Of a stretch of 64,000 nt of DNA, positions 59,691-64,000 are shown piece by piece. Each line of letters starts with the position of its first letter. Positions within the stretch are counted from its first letter, which is position 1. The notes beneath the pieces are model-generated. The model did no database searches, was not told the origin of the DNA, and worked only from the letters and a program-made list of their open reading frames with translations. The stretch spans positions 9,675,077-9,739,076 of the forward strand of contig CM033408.1 in the NCBI GenBank assembly GCA_019426215.1. Reading direction: 5' to 3'. Origin of the DNA: Buddleja alternifolia (Eukaryota; Streptophyta; Magnoliopsida; Lamiales; Scrophulariaceae). Made by a program: the position numbers and the translations under genes.

Positions 59691-62600
59691 AAACAAATTG
59701 TTGTATGATGATATTTTCTACTTCTTGGATTTTAGATTCCGAAGCTAGTGCTCATATATGTGTTTTGAACCAGGATTTCTGGAGGCAAGTAGAAAGCTGG
59801 ATGAGAAGGAAGTGATGATCAATGTTGGAAGCGGGCACAGCGTGGCTGCGACGCACATTGGAATTACTTCTGTTACATTATTTTCTGGACATCAAATTAT
59901 TTTAGATGATTGCCTAGTTTTCCCCAATGGGCTCAAGAATATTATTTCTATTCCTGTATTGGTCAGGAAAGGATATTGTTTTCTTTAAACATAATTCTTA
60001 TGATATTTATTGTGGAAATTAGTGTGCTAGCTCTGTATTTTTAATTAATGGTTTAAACTATTTGAATGTCTGAAATTAAAGTATGGTTAATACTATGACC
60101 AGAAAACGTAGCATGAGTGGAGTAAACCAAAAACTCATATAGCACCTTAGACTAGGACATGCCGGTGAATTCAAAATTCATGAGTTAGAAAAATGTGGGC
60201 TTATTGGCCCACTTGGGTCTGACCCATATCCTACTTGTGAATCATGTCTTAAAGGAAAGGTGACTAGGTCATCATTCATTGGACATTTCGAAAGGGCAAA
60301 TGAAGTTTTAGGATTAATTCACACTGACGTTTGAGGGCCCCTCAAGGATGCGACCCTTGGAGGTTTTCAGTACTTTATAATTTGCACAGATGACCACTCT
60401 AGGTATGCTATAGTTTATCTGAAGAAGTATAAGTCCGAAGCACTTGAATGGTTCAAGGAATTCAAAGCATTAACTGAAAAACAAACTGGGCACAATATTA
60501 AGGCAGTAAGATCTGATCGAGGTGGCGAATATATAAGTGCCAAGTTTGACAAGTTATTAAAAGAACAAGGCATAGTATTACAACTAACTCCTCCAGCAAC
60601 TCCACAACTTAATGGAGTAGCAGAAAGAATGAATCATACTCTGTTGGACATGATACGCTCCATGCTTAGCTACACCGATTTACCCCTTTCCTTGTGGGGA
60701 CATGCTTTGCTTACAGCTGCACACATTCTGAACAAATGTCCCTCGAAATCTGTTCCCATTACACCATATGAAATGTGGAGCGGTAGGAAGCCTAGTCTCA
60801 AGTACATAAAGATATGGGGTTGCCTAGCATATATAAAGAATACAAAGGTAGAGAAACTAGAGGATAGATCCTTGAAAGGACATTTTTTCGATTTTCCCGT
60901 AGATTCGATGGGATACCTCTTTTACCTGCAAAATGATCATAGGATCATCATGGCCTTGCAAGCCCACTTTCTTGAATAAGAATTCATTCAAGAAGGTGGT
61001 ACAGGTAGAAAGATTGTTCTGGAAGAACAAGATAACATCCATTCGGAGACATCAATTCAAGAATCAAAAACCAATTTGACATAACAGTCGCAGCGACGAT
61101 CTAGCAGAGTATCTCAGCCGCCTGAGAGATATAGCTATCTGCACAAAACATAGCATTATCTGCATGCTGTTGCAGAAAGAAGCCATGGAGATGATCTCTT
61201 TGACTATGATGAAGCAACGGCGGATATAGATTCCTCAAAGTGGCTTGAGGCTATGAAAACAGAGATTGATTCGATGTATTCAAACCAAGTCTGAACTCTT
61301 ACTGATTTACCAAATGGAGTAAGACCAATTGGATTCAAATGGATCTATAAGAGAAAGATTGGTCCGGATGGCAAGGAGGATACCTATATGGCCAGGCTAG
61401 TGACGAAAGGTTATATTCAAAAGGGAGGCATTGACTATGAGGAAACCTTTTTGTCGATAGCCATGATCAAATGTATTAGAATTCTGCTAGCCGTAGATGC
61501 AAACTTAGACTATGAAATCTGGCAAATGGATGTGAAGAATGCATTCTTAAATAGATACCTCGAGGAGGACATTTATATGCATTAGCCTAGGGGCTAAAAT
61601 ATCCGAAGCAGATTCTCATATAGTTTGCAAACTAATAGGTCCATCTATGGACTGAAGAAAGCCTCTCGAAGATGGAATCTAAGGTTTGATGAAGAAGCAA
61701 AGAAACATGCCTTCATCAAGACGAACCATGTGTCTACCAAATGGTCAGTGGGAGCAAGTTGACATTCCTGGTTATACGTAGATGACATGCTACTTATAGG
61801 GAATGACATAGGCTTATTGACATCCGTTAAGACATGGCTCTCAAGCACGTTCTCCATGAAAGACTTGGGAGAAGCGATCTATCTAGGAATTTGCTTATAT
61901 AGAGATAGAGCGAATAAAATGATTGATCTCTTCCAAGCGCTCTACCTAGAGAAAGTCCTTAAGAGATATGAAATGCGTAACTCTAAGGGAGGAATTTTGT
62001 CCATGAGACATGGCATTCATCTTTCCAAATCTGTGAGTCCTAAGACGGACAAGGATAGAATAAAAATGAGGAATACAACCTATGCTTCAGCAGTAGGAAG
62101 TCTCATGTATGCAATGTTGTGTACGAGACCAGATCTGGCACATGTTGTGAGCATGCTCAATAGGTTTCAGGTAAACCCGGGGGAACCTCACTGGACAGCA
62201 GTGAAGTGTATCTTAAAGTACTTAAGAAGAACAAAAGATATTCTATTGATATATGGGATTGGAGAATTGAAGGTGGATGGTTACACCGATTTAGATTTTC
62301 AATCTGATCCGGATGACCTCAAGTCCACCTCTGGGTACATATTAACACTCAATGGTGGAGCAGTGTCTTGGAAAAGTTGCAAGCAAGGCACAACTTCTGA
62401 TTCCACAATGGAGGCAGAATATGTGGCAGCCTCTGAGTCAGCAAAAGAAGTTGTTTGGATGAGAAAGTTCATAGCTGAACTTCAAGTGGTTCTTAGGGTG
62501 GAAATGTTGTTGCCACTATGGTGTGACAACAACAGAGCAATTGCGTAAGCTAAACAACCAAGGTCTCACAAAAAATCTAAACACGTGATGAGTAAATATC

Positions 62601-62758
62601 ATATACTATGAGAAATTGTTGGAAGAGGCGATATCGTCGTGCAGATAATAGCCTCGGCAGAAAACGTGGCTGACCCACTCACCAAGCCATTATCACAGGC
62701 GGTGCTAAATAAATATCTTGAGAAGATGGGCATCAAATACCATAGCGATTGGCGTTAA
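59691..62758 (+). pseudogene. pol: Angela-3 pol, broken by several stops and shifts
   Basis: Protease motif reads WILDSEASAHIC, with Glu for the Gly of DSG. Integrase: CESC (near 60240), HTDV followed by an in-frame stop, SDRGGEY, and an intact catalytic Glu in NGVAERMNHT (60614). RT: PIGFKWIYKRK, WQMDVKNAFLN, two stops near 61580-61600, YVDD at 61775-61786. RNase H: YTDLDFQSD, AEAEYVAAS, CDNNRAIA, a stop, then DPLTKPL and TAA at 62756-62758. Frame breaks at about 59815, 59985, 60980, 61590 and 62548. It aligns along its whole length with Angela-1 pol. Confidence 0.88.
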
Positions 62759-62762
62759 GTGC

Positions 62763-62773
62763 AAGTGGGAGAT
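62763..62773 (+). promoter_or_regulatory. Polypurine tract of Angela-3
   Basis: AAGTGGGAGAT, identical to that of Angela-1, directly before the LTR. Confidence 0.88.
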
Positions 62774-64000
62774 TGTTAGGTGTATGCTCTCAATGCCTAT
62801 GAGGAATTAGATCGAATAGAGCTTTGATAAGTTATTTGTACAGACATTTTATCATTTCTATTTATATAATAAAGGTTTTGATTTTGTTCATATAATCGAA
62901 TGGCATTTAAATGTATTGAACTAATAAATCCATGAGATTTTAAGATAGACTTTCCACTTCTTATGGAGAAGAAGAGGCGCTGCAAGAGTCAAGTACTTAA
63001 TCTCTAAAACTGGGAATTCGCGAGTTAAGGAATATTAATTAGGCATCAATAATCAACTCGTATGACACCTTCTTTGACAAAGAAGTGCCAGTCGTACACT
63101 GATTAGATAGTGGGAGCTGGTGTCATGAATATGATTAATGGAATTAACATATTTGAACTCGACTCGCATTAATCCAATCACATGGGTATTTACTCTTTGA
63201 CAGTCAATGATTGGGATTAAGATTGCGATAGTATGTGTGAGCTTTAAACCTGAGGAGTTACTTATGATGTTTTTGTAGTATTGGATATGATATAAGAGTA
63301 GTTAGACCCATATCACCTAATAGGTGGGGTCGACCTCGAAGTACAATCCACATGGTGCATTCGACATTGTAAGATAACTGCTAATATGGCTTTCACCGTC
63401 TCGATAGTAAATGAGTATGTGACTTGTACGATCATAAGCAATAGAATTTACAAAGTCTTTGTCCAAAGCATATAAACTAAAGTAGTGATGGTCACTAGGG
63501 GTAGTTTGGTAATTTTACATTGTTATGATTACTAAGTGCAACATCAAGTTTTATGAGTTTGACGTACCATGGCTTTTACTTGATCGGGCCACGTCGGTGA
63601 AGAGTTTATAGATATATGGTAGTCGTAATGAAGGTTTGTGATGACATGTTCATCTCGTATTCCATTGGGTCACGATTTGGTTCCACATTGTTGGCTAGGT
63701 GACAACCTTATCCTTTGGAATCCTCCCATTGCCAATTGAATTGAGCCTATAGAGTCGCGCTATGTGAAGAAAATGAATATTTCCATGCTACGGGTATTTT
63801 GGTAAAATCACATTAGATGTGAATTGACTAACAAAATGGATGATATGATTTTATTAAAGATATTTAATTAGATAGAATAAATTATTTAAATCATATTAAT
63901 TCATAAATTAAATTAATTGGAAATTAATTTATAAGTTGAATTAAATTAATTGGATTAATTTTCATTAGATTAAAGTAATGAATTAATTGCCAATTGGATT
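62774..64000 (+). repeat. 3' LTR of Angela-3, first 1227 bp
   Basis: TGTTAGGTGTATGCTC start; collinear with 53357-54590 and cut by the window edge. Confidence 0.9.

Larger units (their letters stand above)
53357..64000 (+). mobile_element. Angela-3: Angela/BARE-like copia element, 3' end outside window
   Basis: 5' LTR 53357-55071, PBS 55073, leader, gag, pol, PPT and 3' LTR from 62774. Preceded by AATCT (53352-53356), the expected duplication. It is the most complete Angela-like copy here, but gag and pol are broken and a solo LTR sits in the leader. Confidence 0.92.

Overview
This window is repetitive, AT-rich nuclear DNA from a flowering plant, probably a eudicot; the species cannot be named. 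The evidence is plant-specific transposon families: Ty1/copia retrotransposons of the SIRE type and of a type that looks like Angela/BARE, an En/Spm-like CACTA DNA transposon, a hAT remnant and a Mutator-type MITE. I found no convincing host gene, rRNA, tRNA or CRISPR. Almost all of the 64 kb is transposons inserted into one another.

Left block (1-16653). A SIRE-type element on the + strand (gag, pol, and a long extra 3' gene with introns; its 5' end lies off the window) ends at 12003. It sits inside an Angela-like element (Angela-1), whose pol resumes at 12004 and whose 3' LTR ends at 16653. Angela-1 lies directly against a hAT-type BED zinc-finger remnant (minus strand, about 16654-16970). 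From 17746 to 18792 I could not assign anything.

Main block (18793-64000). The outermost element is an old minus-strand copia, called X here: 3' LTR 18793-20742, internal region split by insertions, PBS at 52928-52938, 5' LTR from 52940. A CACTA element (22846-49238, TAA target duplication on both sides) sits in the integrase-to-RT part of X. Inside the CACTA, Angela-2 (24553-31990) interrupts the TNP2 transposase gene. A minus-strand SIRE element (31991-40490) follows it, and the deletions at their junctions removed the ends of both. A solo SIRE LTR (45454-47001, duplication GATCT) splits the second CACTA gene, which encodes a plant-transposase domain followed by a Ulp1-like cysteine protease domain. 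The leader of X carries a Mutator-type MITE (52170-52551, 9-bp duplication). The 5' LTR of X is interrupted by Angela-3 (53357 to beyond 64000), whose leader holds a minus-strand solo LTR (55750-57355, duplication ATTTC).

How it works together: gag, pol, LTR, PBS and PPT of each retroelement form its copying machinery, and TNP2, the TnpA-like protein and the terminal repeats form that of the CACTA. Nearly all copies are disabled by stops, frameshifts or deletions. The least damaged reading frames are gag and pol of the + strand SIRE element. The most unusual object is the intron-containing 3' gene of the SIRE elements (5896-10262), with an apparent promoter of its own, a basic nuclear-localisation-like tract and a coiled coil.
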